Counted from the first letter of the stretch, positions 1-8,720 are shown. The stretch is DNA of 44,283 bases from Desulfotomaculum sp. (GCA_003485325.1 DMZI01000032.1:64373-108655), one strand, 5' to 3'. Notes: generated from the letters alone by a model not told the origin. Made by a program: numbers and translations.

Positions 1-56
1 GAACATGAGCGCGCTTAGCAGTTAACCTTCCTAAGGCAAATTAATTTTCAGGATAG

Positions 57-245
57 ACCTGTCTGGAGATAGGCCACCCTATACCGGAACCCATAACGAA
101 CGAATATTCCGGACAACTTCGGATTAGGATTCCGAAATCTCTCCATAAAAGTAGTCTTACAGAGAGAACAAAAGAAGGAAACGTCAGCCTTAACCAATTG
201 ATAGTTTACAGATTATCACAGGGAGCCAATCTTAAACCTAACTAA
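57..245 (+). pseudogene. HicB-type antitoxin, C-terminal relic
   Basis: The plus frame reads about 62 codons ending at TAA 243-245. It contains a stretch starting GQLRIRIPKSLHK and continuing to GNVSLNQLIVYRLSQGA, preceded by an IGHPIPEP segment. This matches the linker and C-terminal ribbon-helix-helix DNA-binding part of HicB-like antitoxins. An in-frame TAG at 54-56 closes the frame upstream, and the N-terminal HicB fold is not visible before the window edge, so the gene is broken or its front lies outside. No toxin partner is seen downstream. Identification rests on motif recognition only. Confidence 0.6.
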
Positions 246-337
246 TAGTAAAGATACTCTTATTGTTAAAGAGCATATTAGAACCAGTATTAAAAAAGCA
301 AGGTTAGACATTAAAAGAGATGCTTAACAGCGTTCCT

Positions 338-367
338 AAAAGGAAAGGAGTGGAAATAAATCCACCC
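338..367 (-). terminator. Terminator after tRNA-Leu(UAA)
   Basis: Read on the minus strand, GGGTGGA and TCCACTC form a 7-bp stem (one G-U pair) with a 6-base loop, followed by a pyrimidine/T-rich tract. It sits about 20 bases past the tRNA-Leu CCA end, so it probably ends that transcript. Confidence 0.5.
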
Positions 368-388
368 CCGCAGTCCTTGTAAAAATAA

Positions 389-477
389 TGGTGCCGGAGA
401 CCGGACTTGAACCGGTACGAAGGGTAACCTTCGAGGGATTTTAAGTCCCTTGCGTCTGCCAATTCCGCCACTCCGGC
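389..477 (-). tRNA. tRNA-Leu (anticodon UAA)
   Basis: A cloverleaf is readable on the minus strand. The acceptor stem is GCCGGAG/CTCCGGC with discriminator A and an encoded CCA. There is a long variable arm (class II tRNA), and the anticodon loop CTTAAAA gives UAA. The identity elements fit leucine. Confidence 0.95.
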
Positions 478-660
478 AAAAACCCTAATAATTAAGTTAA
501 CATACGGGACTGTTATTTGTCAATTGGTAAACCCTTAAGCAAAACCGTTTAAAAGAGCACGGCGTTTTCTACAGCGAACGGCCAAAATAATTTTCACCAG
601 GGCTGTATTTATGGTACTCTAATTTCTGTAAAGATTTCGTAAAACACCGGGGAAATACTT

Positions 661-1242
661 ATGAACAAAAATGAGATCAGAAAACAAGCACTAGCCTTGC
701 GGATGGCTCTTTCTCCTGAGGAAGTGAGCTTGAAAAGCTCCCTGATTACAGAGAAGATTCTTTCCCTGGAAGAATACCGCCGGGCGAATGTGATCATGAC
801 TTACCTTGATTTCAGAAATGAGGTAAAAACCGGTGAGCTTATTCAAAGAACAATGAAAATTGGTAAGAAAATTGCCGTTCCAGCAACCGATCTGAAAAAT
901 ATCCGTCTGACGCCATCACTTTTATTGGCTTACCCCGACGATTTATCTCCCGGAGCGTGGGGAATTCCGGAGCCTGCCCGCGGACGTTTGCGCCCTGTTA
1001 AACCAGCTGAGATAGACATAGTCATCGTGCCCGGTATTGCCTTCGATGAGAAAGGAAACAGGATCGGCTACGGCATGGGATTCTACGATCGTTTTTTAAT
1101 GCAGATCGATGCCTTTTTGCTAGCTCCCGTTTTCGAAATGCAAATCAGGCCGGCATTTTCCCCAGGGCCGCACGACCGCCCTGTTGATTGCCTGGTTACC
1201 GAGGAAAGGGTAATTTACACAAAACAACTGCCCTCACCTTGA
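661..1242 (+). CDS. 5-formyltetrahydrofolate cyclo-ligase
   Basis: A 193-residue protein of the MTHFS/YqgN family, which converts 5-formyl-THF to 5,10-methenyl-THF using ATP and so recycles an inhibitory folate. Family marks are a basic N-terminal region, the VPGIAFD segment (about residues 123-129) and the nucleotide/folate loop RIGYGMGFYDRF (about 134-145). Length is normal for the family. It is cytosolic and works beside glyA, which lies 0.6 kb downstream on the other strand and feeds the same one-carbon pool. Its stop codon falls inside a hairpin shared with the convergent deaminase gene. Confidence 0.93.
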   Translation: MNKNEIRKQALALRMALSPEEVSLKSSLITEKILSLEEYRRANVIMTYLDFRNEVKTGELIQRTMKIGKKIAVPATDLKNIRLTPSLLLAYPDDLSPGAWGIPEPARGRLRPVKPAEIDIVIVPGIAFDEKGNRIGYGMGFYDRFLMQIDAFLLAPVFEMQIRPAFSPGPHDRPVDCLVTEERVIYTKQLPSP

Positions 1243-1264
1243 ACAAATCAAAAAAGGGCAGTTG
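1221..1264 (-). terminator. Convergent hairpin terminator
   Basis: CAACTGCCCT (1225-1234) and AGGGCAGTTG (1255-1264) are perfect 10-bp inverted repeats. On the minus strand a short T run follows, suiting termination of the deaminase-side operon. The left arm overlaps the end of the plus-strand cyclo-ligase gene. Confidence 0.55.
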
Positions 1265-1322
1265 CAGCCAAATCTCGAAGAGGATTTTAGCAAATAAAAA
1301 AGACGTAAAAAACGAAGAACTG

Positions 1323-1808
1323 CTAAATGTTCCCCGGCGCCAGGACTGCAATATTCTTATCGTTTGCATCCGTCCAAAAATCCACCTGAACGCCGTACCT
1401 TAACAGAAAATCTATCCCTTCACTGGTCCCCTTATAATCCCGGCGAACTACCGCCCGGCTGAAGTCGCAGCTAACAATAAGTTTGGCGCAGGTGACGCAG
1501 ATATCCGCATTTACATATATAGTCCCGCCCCTGACCGCCAGTCCGCGCTTGGCGCAAAGGCAGATGGCATTCTGTTCGGCATGCATGCAGGGCTTGAAAT
1601 CTTCCCTGCCCGCCTGAATTTTTAAGCAGACCCCCGTGTCGCAGCAATGATCCTCACCGCTGACTACTCCATTGTAACCGTGGGAAATAATCCGCCTGTC
1701 CACTACAACAACAGCGCCTACCTTTTTACGCAGGCATGTTGAGCGGCGTGAAATTACCTCCACGACATCCATGTATACTTCATCAAATGAGGGACGTTGA
1801 ATGGTCAT
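1323..1808 (-). CDS. comEB: dCMP deaminase, ComEB family
   Basis: A 161-residue zinc-dependent deaminase of the cytidine/deoxycytidylate family, expected to convert dCMP to dUMP for thymidylate synthesis. The HAEQN motif (His76, Glu78) and Cys104/Cys107 supply the zinc ligands and catalytic glutamate. The usual PCxxC is ICVTC here, so the proline before the first zinc cysteine is replaced. A Cys/His-rich insert near residues 54-61 (DHCCDTGVC) resembles the extra zinc site of dCMP deaminases. It lies 29 bp after glyA in the same direction, a common Clostridia neighbour pair. Confidence 0.9.
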   Translation of the reverse strand: MTIQRPSFDEVYMDVVEVISRRSTCLRKKVGAVVVVDRRIISHGYNGVVSGEDHCCDTGVCLKIQAGREDFKPCMHAEQNAICLCAKRGLAVRGGTIYVNADICVTCAKLIVSCDFSRAVVRRDYKGTSEGIDFLLRYGVQVDFWTDANDKNIAVLAPGNI

Positions 1809-1837
1809 GCGTCAAAACCTCACGCATTCGTTAAAAA

Positions 1838-3091
1838 TCATGAAGACAATTTTTCATACAACGGGTACTTAATACAAAGATCCCGGACAACCTCGGAACA
1901 CTGCCGGAGTTTTTCTTCATCATCCCTGTTGTTTATCGCCTGGCTGATAACTTCCGCCACCTGCTGCATATCCGTTTCGTCCAAACCACGTGTGGTTACC
2001 GCGGGAGTTCCAATCCGGATACCGCTGGCTATAGCGGGCGGCCTTGGATCAAACGGAATTGCGTTTTTATTCACGGTTATGCCAACCCTGTCCAGAACTT
2101 CCTCCGCCTGAGCGCCGGTTATATCCTTGCTCCTTAAATCTACCAGGATTAAATGTGTGTCCGTTCCCCCGCCGACGAGGTTGAAACCTTTCTGCAGCAG
2201 GGCTTCCGCCAGGGAACGGGCGTTTTTGACAACCTGGCGCTGATAGGTAACAAATTCAGGCTGCATTGCTTCCCAAAGAGCCACCGCTTTGGCGGCGATT
2301 ACATGCATCAACGGGCCTCCCTGGATGCCCGGAAAAAGAGCCCTGTTTATCTTTGTAGCGAATTCCTCCCGACACAAGATCAACCCTCCGCGAGGCCCGC
2401 GCAGGGTCTTATGGGTGGTCGTCGTAACAACATCGGCGTGCGGAACCGGATTCGCGTGCTCCCCTGCGGCAATAAGACCGGCTATATGGGCCATATCAAC
2501 CATCAGCAAAGCGCCCGCCTGCCGGGCAATTTCCCCGAACCGTTCAAAATCAAGCGTGCGCGGGTAAGCGCTGGCGCCGGCGACAATTAATTGCGGTTTG
2601 CATTCAAGGGCAATTTTCAGCACCTGGTCATAATCAATTACTCCGCTTTGTTCATCCACACCATAGGAAACAATTTTATAATATTTTCCAGACAAGCTTA
2701 AAGGGCTTCCATGAGTCAGATGCCCGCCGTGAGCAAGGCTCATTCCAAGGATCGTATCACCCGGTTTAAGCAGGGCTATATAAACAGCGAGGTTGGCCTG
2801 GGTACCTGAATGAGGCTGGGCGTTGACATGCTCCGCGCCGAAAATTATTTTTGCGCGCTCAATTACCAGCTGCTCCGCCATGTCTACAAACTGGCAACCG
2901 CCGTAATAGCGCTTTCCCGGGTACCCTTCGGCATACTTGTTGGTTAAAACCGAACCCTGCGCTTCCAATACGGCCAGACTTGCCGAATTTTCGGAAGCGA
3001 TGAATTCAAGGGTATTCTGCTGCCGTCCGATTTCCAGATTGATCACCCTTGCAATCTCCGGATCTACTGCTGCTAAGGAATCTTTGAACAT
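1838..3091 (-). CDS. glyA: Serine hydroxymethyltransferase
   Basis: A 417-residue PLP enzyme that interconverts serine plus THF with glycine plus 5,10-methylene-THF. The family segments are all present: the ASENS start region (about 32-36), the glycine-rich YAEGYPGKRYYGG segment (53-65), the MVDMAHIAGL strand (about 197-206), and the PLP lysine in TTTTHKTLRGPRGG (Lys228). Length is typical. The gene sits between rpiB and comEB in one minus-strand run like the Bacillus ywlC-ywlE-rpiB-glyA region. It probably draws on serine made by the T-box operon at 30.4 kb. Confidence 0.97.
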   Translation of the reverse strand: MFKDSLAAVDPEIARVINLEIGRQQNTLEFIASENSASLAVLEAQGSVLTNKYAEGYPGKRYYGGCQFVDMAEQLVIERAKIIFGAEHVNAQPHSGTQANLAVYIALLKPGDTILGMSLAHGGHLTHGSPLSLSGKYYKIVSYGVDEQSGVIDYDQVLKIALECKPQLIVAGASAYPRTLDFERFGEIARQAGALLMVDMAHIAGLIAAGEHANPVPHADVVTTTTHKTLRGPRGGLILCREEFATKINRALFPGIQGGPLMHVIAAKAVALWEAMQPEFVTYQRQVVKNARSLAEALLQKGFNLVGGGTDTHLILVDLRSKDITGAQAEEVLDRVGITVNKNAIPFDPRPPAIASGIRIGTPAVTTRGLDETDMQQVAEVISQAINNRDDEEKLRQCSEVVRDLCIKYPLYEKLSS

Positions 3092-3124
3092 ACCTATTTC
3101 CCTTTCCGCTCATAGAGCAATAAT

Positions 3125-3580
3125 CTATATTTTAATATACTTGTTCTCGATTTGTGTTATTTTTTCTGTCCTCCGGGCATGGCGGCCGCCTTGAAAGGCC
3201 GCTTTCAGCCATACATCAACTATTTCTCTGGCCAGACCGGGACCAATTACTCTTTCCCCAAGGGTTAAAAGATTCGCGTCGTTATGTTCTCTGGACGCCC
3301 GTGCGGAAAATGTGTCGTGGCATAATGCCGCCCTTATCCCCGGTACTTTGTTGGCGGCAATAGAAACACCAATTCCAGTGCCGCAGCAGAGAATGCCCAG
3401 ATCATATTCACCGGAACGGACCGCTTCGGCGACAAGCAGGGCAAAATCAGGGTAATCTACCGACTCTTGCGCTGAAAAGGAGCCAAAATCATGATAAGAC
3501 AGGTTGTTTTCCTTCAGGTATAGGATTATTTCTTCTTTAAGCTTCCATCCGGCGTGATCCCCGCCGACTGCAATTCGCAA
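3125..3580 (-). CDS. rpiB: Ribose-5-phosphate isomerase B
   Basis: A RpiB/LacAB-family sugar-phosphate isomerase interconverting ribose 5-phosphate and ribulose 5-phosphate. I place the start at a TTG (3580-3578) because AAGGAGGT lies 11 bases upstream and the protein then begins MRIAVGGDHAG, as in the family, giving 151 residues; the open frame extends 9 codons further. The catalytic cysteine is in CCGTGIG (Cys66), and the HND motif (99-101) and Asp8-His9 are present. The C-terminal tail is short and basic. It is transcribed with glyA, whose start is 33 bp away. Confidence 0.93.
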   Translation of the reverse strand: MRIAVGGDHAGWKLKEEIILYLKENNLSYHDFGSFSAQESVDYPDFALLVAEAVRSGEYDLGILCCGTGIGVSIAANKVPGIRAALCHDTFSARASREHNDANLLTLGERVIGPGLAREIVDVWLKAAFQGGRHARRTEKITQIENKYIKI

Positions 3581-3670
3581 ATTTATCTGGTACCTCCTTA
3601 CTGCCAAGTTATATCTAGCTGAAAGAATATTTCTACATCAACCGACAATTTCCTCTTACCCAAAAAGCTG

Positions 3671-4129
3671 CTAGATCGCTAATCTGTCGAGGGCAATCCC
3701 GATCAAATAACGCAATTCCGCGGCGCATTGCCTGTACAAATCCAGTGAACGCCCGAAAGGATCAATTATGTCCGAACCTTTCCCGGCAAATTCGGCAAGC
3801 GTAAAAGTTTTTCCTATTGAACCAGGTTCAAGCATCGCTACCTGCTGCTTATGCGACCTTGTCATCGTTAAAATCAAATCAGCTTCTTGAACCAGTTTAC
3901 ATGTTAAAAAAACAGCTTTATGATCCCCCACATCTATTTGTACTTCTTTCATCGCTTCAATTGCGTTTGCGGAAGCGCCGTCGTTGGGCAGGGCGAACGT
4001 ACCTGCGGACATTACCTGATTTTCCCGGTCCTTCCCCCTGGCCCGCAAAGCTTTTTTAGCCAGCGCCTCGGCCATTACGCTCCGGCAGGTATTGCCCGAG
4101 CAGACAAAGAGTATTTTTATTTCCTTCAC
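3671..4129 (-). CDS. ywlE: Low-molecular-weight protein phosphatase, probable arginine phosphatase
   Basis: A 152-residue LMW phosphatase with the P-loop CSGNTCRS (Cys10 nucleophile, Arg16) and the general-acid Asp in DPFGRS (Asp123). A threonine in the loop (Thr14, CxGNTCR) is the residue that in Bacillus YwlE favours phospho-arginine over phospho-tyrosine, so a role opposing a McsB-type arginine kinase is likely but inferred. It lies between the threonylcarbamoyl-AMP synthase and rpiB, the same order as in Bacillus. The start is an ATG. Confidence 0.88.
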   Translation of the reverse strand: MKEIKILFVCSGNTCRSVMAEALAKKALRARGKDRENQVMSAGTFALPNDGASANAIEAMKEVQIDVGDHKAVFLTCKLVQEADLILTMTRSHKQQVAMLEPGSIGKTFTLAEFAGKGSDIIDPFGRSLDLYRQCAAELRYLIGIALDRLAI

Positions 4130-4170
4130 CCCGCGTTTTCAGACGTTTTATTAGTGGTTTCGGATTTTAT

Positions 4171-5235
4171 TTAAACGCGGATTACCCTGCCTCCCGCAGC
4201 CCTGTACAACCTGTTCATGATTGCCAGGCCTAATCCCTTGGGCTCTATGCCTTCGGCAAGAATAACATCCACACCCAGCTCATCAAAATGGCGCAGGGCG
4301 CTGTATAACCGGGCTGCAATCCCTGCGGGATCCCGCCGCCGGCCGGCGATAATTACTTCCCCGCAGCTAAAAAGTTCTGCGTCCTCCTCGTAAGCAAGCA
4401 CTCCCACCTTTTTGCCCTCATCCCGGTACTGGCGCAGCAATTCACCAAGCCGCCGGGCAGCTTTTAAAGGTTCTCCTTCGATAATAAATACGGGCGCCTC
4501 CGGGGCGTAGTGCTTGTATTTCATCCCCGGGGAACGAACAGGAGCTGTATTTAAATCATGTTCTTGAGCGAGTAAAGAATCTAATTGCAGCTCGCCAATC
4601 AGACGGGATATTTCCTCCGGTGTTACGCCACCGGGACGTAGTATTGCCGGAACGCTTACGGTTAAATCTACAACGGTTGATTCAAGTCCCAAATCAGCCG
4701 GCCCGCCATCCAAAACCGCATCGATCATGGCGCCTAAATCTTGCAAAACATGCCCGGCGGTAGTCGGACTCGGTCGGCCTGAAAGATTTGCGCTGGGGGC
4801 TGCAACCGGTATTCCGGCCTCCCTGATTAATTCCAGAGCCACAGGATGGGCGGGCATTCTTAAAGCAACGCTGTTTAAACCTGCGCTAACTTCGTCCGGT
4901 ATCAAAGGGTTTTTAGGCAAGATAATCGTCAGCGGCCCCGGCCAAAAAGTCTCCATTAAAATCACGGCCTTCCGAGGTATCTCGGCGGCCAGTTGGAAAA
5001 CTGTTTTTCGGTCAGCGACATGAACAATCAAGGGGTTGTCCTGCGGCCTACCCTTTACCCTGAATATACCCGCAAGAGCTTCCCTGTCAAAAGCGTTGGC
5101 CCCCAACCCGTAAACGGTTTCCGTAGGGAAAGCCACCAGCCCTCCGGTACGAAGTATCAACGCAGCCTTTTGGATTGCCTCGCTGTCGGGTCTTAACGGA
5201 TCTACTTTCCATATCCTGACTGAACTTTGGAACAC
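4171..5235 (-). CDS. ywlC: L-threonylcarbamoyladenylate synthase (Sua5/YwlC type)
   Basis: A 354-residue protein making threonylcarbamoyl-AMP from threonine, bicarbonate and ATP, the first step of t6A tRNA modification. The YrdC-like catalytic domain spans roughly residues 15-210, with FPTETVYGLGA near 36-46 and the SANLSG nucleotide-site motif in its second half. The C-terminal third is the Sua5 domain, so this is the long form rather than TsaC. It heads the minus-strand run ywlC-ywlE-rpiB-glyA-comEB. Confidence 0.95.
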   Translation of the reverse strand: MFQSSVRIWKVDPLRPDSEAIQKAALILRTGGLVAFPTETVYGLGANAFDREALAGIFRVKGRPQDNPLIVHVADRKTVFQLAAEIPRKAVILMETFWPGPLTIILPKNPLIPDEVSAGLNSVALRMPAHPVALELIREAGIPVAAPSANLSGRPSPTTAGHVLQDLGAMIDAVLDGGPADLGLESTVVDLTVSVPAILRPGGVTPEEISRLIGELQLDSLLAQEHDLNTAPVRSPGMKYKHYAPEAPVFIIEGEPLKAARRLGELLRQYRDEGKKVGVLAYEEDAELFSCGEVIIAGRRRDPAGIAARLYSALRHFDELGVDVILAEGIEPKGLGLAIMNRLYRAAGGRVIRV

Positions 5236-5337
5236 GTTTTACCACGCCATATTTGTCTAATTTGCTTGCCTGTATGTTTTTATTATTATACCATAAGCTA
5301 AAGGATAATCTAATCATGAAAGGAGCAATAAACGCAT

Positions 5338-6096
5338 ATGCAGGTGGTATTTCACGAGCGGTACAGGGTGGCGTACGCTTGCGATCCTGCGGCGGCCTAC
5401 GGAAGGCTGGACAGCATGTACGACGAGTTAATCAAAGCCTGCCCTTTTGTCCAACCCGAACCTGCGAGCGAGACAGATATATTATTAGTTCACAAATCAG
5501 AACACCTTGAGCGGTTTAAAAGAAATCCGCAGCTGTTCGAAGTTGCCTCACTGGCTGTCGGCGGGGCAATCAAAGCATCGGAACTGGCTGTCGGCGGCGA
5601 AAAAGCGTTCGGACTGATCAGGCCTCCCGGGCACCACGCCAGCCCGGGTTCATGTTGGGGTTTTTGCTATTTCAACAATATTGCCGTGGCGGTTGAGAAG
5701 CTGATCAGAAGCGGTGTGATTAAGAAGGCGCTGATTGTTGATATAGACCTGCATTTCGGGGACGGAACCGAAAAATTTTTTCACGGGAGATCAGACGTTA
5801 TTTACCATCATGTAACAGGCAAGACCAGAGAGGATTTTTTAAACGATCTCAAAGATTTTGTGGAAAGCGAAAAAGGTTATGATATAATGGGTGTTTCCGC
5901 CGGCTTCGACAGGCACATATCTGACTGGGGACGCCTTTTGACTACCCAGGATTACACTGAAACAGGAAAAATAATCAGTCAATCCGCCGGGCGTGTCTGC
6001 CAGGGAAAAGTCTTCACAGTATTAGAGGGCGGCTATAATCACAATGTTCTGGGATTAAACGCAAAGGCCCTGCTGAGCGGCCTGGAGCAAATATGA
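5338..6096 (+). CDS. HDAC/AcuC-superfamily deacetylase
   Basis: A 252-residue protein of the histone-deacetylase/acetylpolyamine amidohydrolase superfamily. Catalytic and metal residues are visible: tandem His99-His100 in RPPGHHASPG, the metal ligands in VDIDLHFGDG (Asp135/137, His139), Asp191 in GFDRH, and a Tyr in GGYNHN (233). It should hydrolyse an acetyl-amide on a protein lysine or a small amine; the substrate cannot be read from sequence. It is shorter than AcuC (about 380 residues). The ATG follows AAAGGAG by about 9 bases. It appears monocistronic, divergent from ywlC. Confidence 0.88.
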   Translation: MQVVFHERYRVAYACDPAAAYGRLDSMYDELIKACPFVQPEPASETDILLVHKSEHLERFKRNPQLFEVASLAVGGAIKASELAVGGEKAFGLIRPPGHHASPGSCWGFCYFNNIAVAVEKLIRSGVIKKALIVDIDLHFGDGTEKFFHGRSDVIYHHVTGKTREDFLNDLKDFVESEKGYDIMGVSAGFDRHISDWGRLLTTQDYTETGKIISQSAGRVCQGKVFTVLEGGYNHNVLGLNAKALLSGLEQI

Positions 6097-6390
6097 CAAG
6101 GAGTAATAAAAATGATCCGGACAATCGGGAATAGAGCGGCAAAGGCCGGTTTGCCTACCTAGAAAAAATGCCGGCAATATGAATGTTTCACCAGCTGTGC
6201 TGGATTCTGCGCTGCAAAGCATTTTTGCAAGACCTGCTGCTTTCAATCCTTTTTTAGAAATCAAGTTCTGTAATATTTCACCAGTATCTTCCTGTCTGCA
6301 TAGTATATAAAAAATTCTCATTGCGCCGGCCCACTGCCGTTAAACCAGGCAGGGCTTTTCTATAATATTTCTATTATGGGGGTAAAAAAG
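6097..6390. other. Intergenic stretch, no convincing gene
   Basis: About 290 bases between the deacetylase and the ferritin-like gene. A minus-strand open frame runs through it into the deacetylase, but it has no Shine-Dalgarno sequence and no recognisable motif. A TATAAT at 6361-6366 could be the -10 of the next gene, though no good -35 precedes it. Confidence 0.5.
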
Positions 6391-6849
6391 GTGAGTAAGC
6401 AAAAAAGATATTATTCTCCAGGGCAGCCTCAACAGGTGATTGAAGGATTAAAATCCGCCCTGCTCGACGAAAGAACAACAGCGGCTTTTTACGCAGCGCT
6501 GCGCGACATGTCGGAAAAATACCCGGGTGTGGAGGCCTTTTCCGAGGCCCGCAGGGATGAACTTGATCACATGGCTAAATTAACCGCTATTTTAGAGGAT
6601 CTTACAGGAACTACGCCCCCTGAAGCAACCCAGCCGGTTAGCCCGCCTATATTTTCCGACTACTGCCAGGGGCTGGCCATCGCAATTCAAGGCGAGCAGG
6701 ACGCTTATCAGAAATATACTGGTTTAATTCAAATTTCACCGTATAAAAGGGTTAACGATCTCTTGGATGAGATTAGAAACGATGAAGAAGTACATCTGGC
6801 AAAAATAAATAAAATATATGAAATGAACTGCCTCAATAAGCAGAAATAG
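6391..6849 (+). CDS. Ferritin-like / rubrerythrin-type protein
   Basis: A 152-residue, all-helical protein. Two Glu/His repeats resemble the di-iron ligands of the ferritin-like superfamily: an ERTTAAFY helix with DELDH, and an EQDAYQKY helix with NDEEVHLAKI. It probably binds a di-iron centre and may act in peroxide or oxygen defence, as related proteins do in anaerobes. I choose GTG 6391 because GGGGGT lies 7 bases upstream; an in-frame ATG at 6376 lacks any Shine-Dalgarno sequence. There is no rubredoxin-like CxxC domain, so it is not a full rubrerythrin. Confidence 0.75.
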   Translation: MSKQKRYYSPGQPQQVIEGLKSALLDERTTAAFYAALRDMSEKYPGVEAFSEARRDELDHMAKLTAILEDLTGTTPPEATQPVSPPIFSDYCQGLAIAIQGEQDAYQKYTGLIQISPYKRVNDLLDEIRNDEEVHLAKINKIYEMNCLNKQK

Positions 6850-6882
6850 ATTTAAATGTTAATACCTTCTTCCAGGGGCTTC

Positions 6883-7263
6883 TTATTCATCCGGCAGTTT
6901 TAAGCGGTTCATCCTTGCCCCAATCTGCAGCAAAGAAAGCTTCAGATCATCTCTATCGTCCTTGGCTTGATCAAGCTCAGCTCTGACAATTGCCAGTTCA
7001 CCCATAACCACATCATGGATTTCCTGCAGAATCCGGCTGTTCCGCTCACCTTCTTTTTTAGCGACAAAGCCAAGAACCGGGAGGGCCACACCCTGAAAAA
7101 ATACGGAAACAAGGTACTGCGCCCAGCCAACCAGGCTTGCCGGCCGCTGCCAGATTAGCGGCAGAAGGACAAGAAAGGTAATCCCGTAAAACATGGCCAT
7201 CGTTGAAAGCCAATCAGCAAGCTTTCCGGCCAGCAAATTATTAAACCGATCGATAAACTTCAT
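6883..7263 (-). CDS. Small two-helix membrane protein with coiled-coil tail
   Basis: A 126-residue protein of unassigned function. Two hydrophobic segments (about 24-38 and 45-67) are followed by a charged helical tail rich in Glu, Asp and Lys (about 70-120) with coiled-coil spacing. The layout recalls DUF1003-like or low-affinity iron-permease-like small membrane proteins, but I cannot assign it to either. It converges on the ferritin-like gene with a gap of about 30 bp. Confidence 0.65.
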   Translation of the reverse strand: MKFIDRFNNLLAGKLADWLSTMAMFYGITFLVLLPLIWQRPASLVGWAQYLVSVFFQGVALPVLGFVAKKEGERNSRILQEIHDVVMGELAIVRAELDQAKDDRDDLKLSLLQIGARMNRLKLPDE

Positions 7264-7625
7264 AGCGCACCTTCCGTTTGCCCTTTAAAAATTGGGGAGC
7301 AAAGAGCATTACTATAGTATTCGGAAGGGAATTTTTCTGTGTATGAAGGAACAATGAGGTCTTTTTTAAGTCGATTTATCTGAATGTTGGAACGAAATTA
7401 ACTTGTTAAAAATTACCGTAGAGGGCTTTTTTCAGAAGCCCTTTTACTTTTGCGGGATAACAAGAGTTTAAGTGATGAATATCTACAACTTATTTAAATA
7501 TCTAATAGCTAAACTGTCTATCCATAACAAAATATTATTATTACAATAAAAGGTATCAGTATTTAAAAGAAGAATAAATACAATTTAGTAAGATATCAAA
7601 ATAAAATTGGGATGGGAGGTTATTT
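7264..7625. other. AT-rich intergenic region upstream of yedE
   Basis: About 360 bases without a gene. It holds one terminator-like hairpin (7422-7444). The last 20 bases carry GGGATGGGAGG, the ribosome-binding site of yedE. No riboswitch was recognised. Confidence 0.5.
7422..7447 (+). terminator. Orphan terminator-like hairpin
   Basis: AGGGCTT (7422-7428) and AAGCCCT (7436-7442) form a 7-bp stem with a 7-base loop and a downstream T-rich tract on the plus strand. No plus-strand gene ends nearby, so it could belong to a small transcript or be a leader attenuator of yedE. Confidence 0.4.
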
Positions 7626-8720
7626 ATGTTGAGAAAACAGGCATGGGTTATAGTAGCAGGCGGGATCTTGGGACTATTCGGAGTTATTCTTTTTCAAATG
7701 GGCAACCCGCCCAATATGGGTATTTGCATCGCCTGCTTCTTAAGGGACATTTCCGGAGCTTTAGGTTTGCACAGGGCATTACCTGTACAATACCTGCGGC
7801 CGGAAATTCTGGGTTTGGTTCTTGGAGCGTTCTTAATTGCGCTTTTTACAAAGCAAGTTAAAGCCGTTGGAGGTTCCAGCACATTTACCAGGTTCTTTCT
7901 TGCTGTCTTGGCCATGATTGGTATGCTTGTCTTTTTAGGTTGCCCCGTCCGTCTTGTTTTAAGATTGGCCGCAGGCGACCTGAACGCATTATTAGGCCTT
8001 GCTGGACTAGTGGCGGGTATTGCAGCGGGAGCCTGGTTCCTGAGTTGTGGTTTTACACTGGGCCCGACGAGCAACCAGAATAAAATAAACGGCTATATTT
8101 TCCCAATACTTGTTCTTCTTTGTTTGTTTCTCCTGCTGTTCAAGTCCCCTTATTTGTTTTTCAGCAAAACGGGACCGGGCTCCTTACATGCGCCTTTGCT
8201 GATATCCCTGGGCGCCGGCCTGATCATTGGCATACTGGCTCAACGTTCTCATTTATGCATGGCTGGCGGAATAAGAGATTTCATTATGTTCAGGGATAAG
8301 CATTTGTTATACGGTTTTTTAACAATGCTGGTAGTTGCCTTAGTCGGCAATATTATCTTTGGCGGTTTTAAATTCGGTTTTGCCAACCAGCCTGTAGCGC
8401 ACTCCGACGGTTTGTGGAACTTCTTGGGAATGACGCTCAGTGGTATATGTATTACTCTTTTGGGCGGTTGCCCCCTTCGTCAGCTTGTAGCCGCCAGTGA
8501 AGGAAATACTGATTGCGCTGTTACCGTGTTTGGCTTTCTTATAGGAGCTGCTTCAGCGCATAACTTTGGTCTGGCCGCCAGTCCGAAAGGAGTCCCCTTT
8601 GATGGTCAGGCGGCTGTTATAATCGGTCTTTTAGTTGTCCTGGTTATTGCCTTTTTAAACATTAAATTTAGTATGGTTCAAAAACCATCAGTACGGGGGG
8701 AAAGTTCGAATGTCAATTGA
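7626..8720 (+). CDS. yedE: YedE-type selenium/sulfur membrane transporter
   Basis: A 364-residue integral membrane protein of the YeeE/YedE family with about nine or ten hydrophobic segments. The repeat halves carry conserved cysteine motifs: GICIACFLRD (Cys34, Cys37) and FLGCPVRLV in the first half, HLCMAGGIRDF and LGGCPLRQL in the second. Family members move thiosulfate- or selenium-type anions or sulfane species. The version paired with YedF is associated with selenium metabolism. The stop overlaps the yedF start by 11 bp, so the two are translationally coupled. Confidence 0.9.
   Translation: MLRKQAWVIVAGGILGLFGVILFQMGNPPNMGICIACFLRDISGALGLHRALPVQYLRPEILGLVLGAFLIALFTKQVKAVGGSSTFTRFFLAVLAMIGMLVFLGCPVRLVLRLAAGDLNALLGLAGLVAGIAAGAWFLSCGFTLGPTSNQNKINGYIFPILVLLCLFLLLFKSPYLFFSKTGPGSLHAPLLISLGAGLIIGILAQRSHLCMAGGIRDFIMFRDKHLLYGFLTMLVVALVGNIIFGGFKFGFANQPVAHSDGLWNFLGMTLSGICITLLGGCPLRQLVAASEGNTDCAVTVFGFLIGAASAHNFGLAASPKGVPFDGQAAVIIGLLVVLVIAFLNIKFSMVQKPSVRGESSNVN

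Noticed and set aside
6055..6321. 88-codon minus-strand open frame after the deacetylase gene
   Set aside because: It overlaps the coding end of the deacetylase, lacks a ribosome-binding site, and shows no recognisable motif.
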